Positions 62,578 to 64,000 of a stretch of 64,000 nucleotides of DNA are shown piece by piece. The stretch is from JABMMZ01 sp044373665 (GTDB taxonomy: Bacteria; Bacteroidota; Bacteroidia; NS11-12g; UBA955): assembly GCA_044373665.1 (NCBI GenBank), contig JBIPNH010000002.1:1-64000 (forward strand). The letters are read 5' to 3'. Position numbers and translations under genes: made by a program. The notes beneath the pieces are model-generated. The model did not search any database. It saw only the letters and a program-made list of their open reading frames with translations, and was not told where the DNA came from. Numbering within the stretch: position 1 is the first letter of the stretch; each line of letters opens with the position of its first letter.

Positions 62578-63738
62578 ATGAGTGTAAATAGGGTTATAAA
62601 AAAAGAGATGCTAATCTATAAAAATAAGTATCCTATTTTAGCATTGACTGGACCAAGGCAATCTGGGAAAACCACTTTTTTGAAAAAAGAATTTTCCGAT
62701 TATCAATATATCAATATGGAAAATCCAGATTTGAGGAATTATGCGGAAAGAGACCCTAATGCATTTTTGAAACAGTATGATAAGTTTGTTATTTTAGATG
62801 AAGTGCAACGTGTGCCTTTTTTGTTTTCGTATTTGCAAGCCAAGGTAGATGAGGATCAAATCATGGGTCAATATATTTTATCGGGTTCACAAAATTTTCA
62901 ATTATTACAAAATATCACTCAGAGTTTAGCTGGTAGAGTGGCTATTTTTAAGTTATTCCCTTTTGATTTGGAAGAAATGAAGTCAGCTAATTTATTGTCA
63001 AATGATTACAGCGTAAATCTGCACAAGGGATTTTATCCAGCCATTTACGACAGAGATATTCCTTCAAAGGTTTTTTACTCTAATTATGTCCAAACGTATG
63101 TGGAAAGAGATTTGTCTGAGTTAATTAATATCAAAGACTTAAAACTGTTTAAAAACTTTATTGCTTTGTGTGCAGGTAGAGCAGGGCAATTGCTCAACTT
63201 AAATGCTTTGGCAAACGATTGTGGTATTTCTCAACCAACCGCAAAATCATGGTTATCGGTTTTAGAAAGTAGTTTTATTGTTTTTCAATTACAGCCTTAT
63301 TTTGTTAATTTTAATAAACGGATTACCAAAACATCCAAATTGTATTTTTATGACACAGGGTTATTGAGTTTTTTGTTAAAAATTAAAGATGCTGAAAGTG
63401 TTAAAATCAGTCAACACAAAGGAGCATTATTCGAAAATTTTGTTGTATCGGAATATGTAAAACTCAATTACCACCAACATTTACTCCGTGATATTTGGTT
63501 TTGGAAAGATGCTGTCGGTCATGAGGTAGATTTGATATGGCAGGATGATGAATTTTTGAACCTTGTTGAAATAAAAGCTTCAGAAACAATTATGAGCGAT
63601 ATGTTCAAAGGGTTTGAATACTTTGAGAAATATGCAAAAAACTTAGTTAAATCAAAAACTTTAGTTCACACAGGACTTCAAAACCAAAAGCGAACTAATG
63701 GAGAGGTTCGCAGTTGGATAGATATTGCAAAAGATTAG
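62578..63738 (+). CDS. AAA ATPase with DUF4143 (PD-(D/E)XK-like) domain
   Basis: A 386-residue cytosolic protein. Walker A GPRQSGKT (25-32), Walker B VILDEVQ (71-77) and LSGSQNF (101-107) form an AAA_14 domain. Residues about 200-228 (LANDCGISQPTAKSWLSVLE) look like a helix-turn-helix. The C-terminal DUF4143 domain contains FENFV (E287), HEVDLIW (D318) and LVEIKAS (E331-K333), matching the D...ExK core of PD-(D/E)XK nucleases. These proteins occur in many copies in Bacteroidota and have no established role. ATG at 62578 is used in preference to a TTG 9 nt upstream. The 23-nt repeat array precedes it. Confidence 0.83.
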   Translation: MSVNRVIKKEMLIYKNKYPILALTGPRQSGKTTFLKKEFSDYQYINMENPDLRNYAERDPNAFLKQYDKFVILDEVQRVPFLFSYLQAKVDEDQIMGQYILSGSQNFQLLQNITQSLAGRVAIFKLFPFDLEEMKSANLLSNDYSVNLHKGFYPAIYDRDIPSKVFYSNYVQTYVERDLSELINIKDLKLFKNFIALCAGRAGQLLNLNALANDCGISQPTAKSWLSVLESSFIVFQLQPYFVNFNKRITKTSKLYFYDTGLLSFLLKIKDAESVKISQHKGALFENFVVSEYVKLNYHQHLLRDIWFWKDAVGHEVDLIWQDDEFLNLVEIKASETIMSDMFKGFEYFEKYAKNLVKSKTLVHTGLQNQKRTNGEVRSWIDIAKD

Positions 63739-63763
63739 CTATAATCAAAAGGAAAACTATCCC

Positions 63764-64000
63764 CTACATATTTCTTCTGTACTGACCACCTACCTCAAAC
63801 AAGGCATTGGTGATTTGTCCAAGTGAACATACTTTACAAGCTTCCATTAAGGCTTCAAACAAATTGCCGTTTTTAATCGCTATTTCTTGTAAATGTCTTA
63901 ATTGCTTCTGTGAATTGTCTAACGAACGTTCTTGAAGCGATTTTAGCATGTTTATTTGGTATTGTTTTTCCTCTTCTGTAGCTCTAATAACCTCTTTTGG
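63764..64000 (-). CDS. Methylmalonyl/isobutyryl-CoA mutase family, C-terminal fragment (IcmF-like)
   Basis: The last 78 codons of a minus-strand gene that runs off the window; the frame is open to base 64000 (PKEVIRATEEEKQYQ). The tail CSLGQITNALFEVGGQYRRNM closely resembles the conserved end of IcmF, the fused isobutyryl-CoA mutase with a G-protein chaperone, though a stand-alone mutase cannot be excluded from the fragment alone. The B12-binding and catalytic parts lie outside the window. The gene converges on the ATPase gene with 25 bp between them. Confidence 0.75.
   Translation of the reverse strand, partial: PKEVIRATEEEKQYQINMLKSLQERSLDNSQKQLRHLQEIAIKNGNLFEALMEACKVCSLGQITNALFEVGGQYRRNM

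Overview
The window is AT-rich bacterial DNA that I assign to the phylum Bacteroidota; class and genus cannot be fixed from the sequence. The evidence is: secreted proteins ending in type IX secretion (T9SS) sorting domains of type A and type B; a MurF-alanine racemase fusion and an E1 alpha-beta fusion, both usual in this phylum; the SpoIIM/DUF4129/DUF4350/MoxR/DUF58 block; the gene order miaB, sigma-54 regulator, lptE, TPR protein, secG; and many promoter-like octamers fitting the Bacteroidota -7 consensus TAnnTTTG in place of sigma-70 boxes.

Layout. 1-5.7 kb: initiator tRNA with a terminator, murF-alr, an APC permease and an NFACT/RqcH-like gene. 5.7-13.4 kb, minus strand: a large AsmA-like protein, a surface-glycan operon (sugar epimerase, GT2, GT39 glycosyltransferase) and a DNA-binding regulator. 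13.5-16 kb: a CtpA-like S41 protease with a TauE/SafE exporter. 16-29 kb: exported proteins, including a C25-like protein that appears to lack its catalytic pair, an SGNH hydrolase joined to a beta-helix, a type B CHU_C-domain protein, an FtsX/MacB-type permease, and a subtilase overlapping a truncated haemoglobin. 29-35.2 kb: a tightly packed five-gene SpoIIM-MoxR-DUF58 operon. 35.4-40.4 kb: the miaB to secG operon, closed by a hairpin terminator. 40.4-50.4 kb: an outer-membrane-like protein, metG, a GAF histidine kinase, an unusual pair (PLP enzyme plus a flavin monooxygenase/DsbA/winged-helix fusion), an rRNA methyltransferase and an EamA transporter. 50.5-64 kb: a second T9SS subtilase, an XRE/DUF2975 pair flanked by direct repeats, a GT2, the E1 fusion, a second GT39, a GldL-like membrane protein, mfd, a 23-nt-period repeat array, an AAA-ATPase/DUF4143 gene, and the end of an IcmF-like mutase.

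Most genes are housekeeping or cell-envelope genes typical of the phylum. The least explained parts are: the six-unit 23-nt repeat array just upstream of an ATPase with a PD-(D/E)XK-like C-terminus (62.3-63.7 kb); the XRE/DUF2975 cassette bounded by a 30-bp duplication of the 3' end of a glycosyltransferase gene (52.7-53.8 kb); the three-part redox fusion at 44.8-46.7 kb with its PLP-enzyme partner; and several -7 boxes only 3-5 nt from start codons, which suggest leaderless mRNAs.

All calls come from reading motifs by eye. No database search, signal-peptide predictor or folding program was run, and residue positions are hand-counted.
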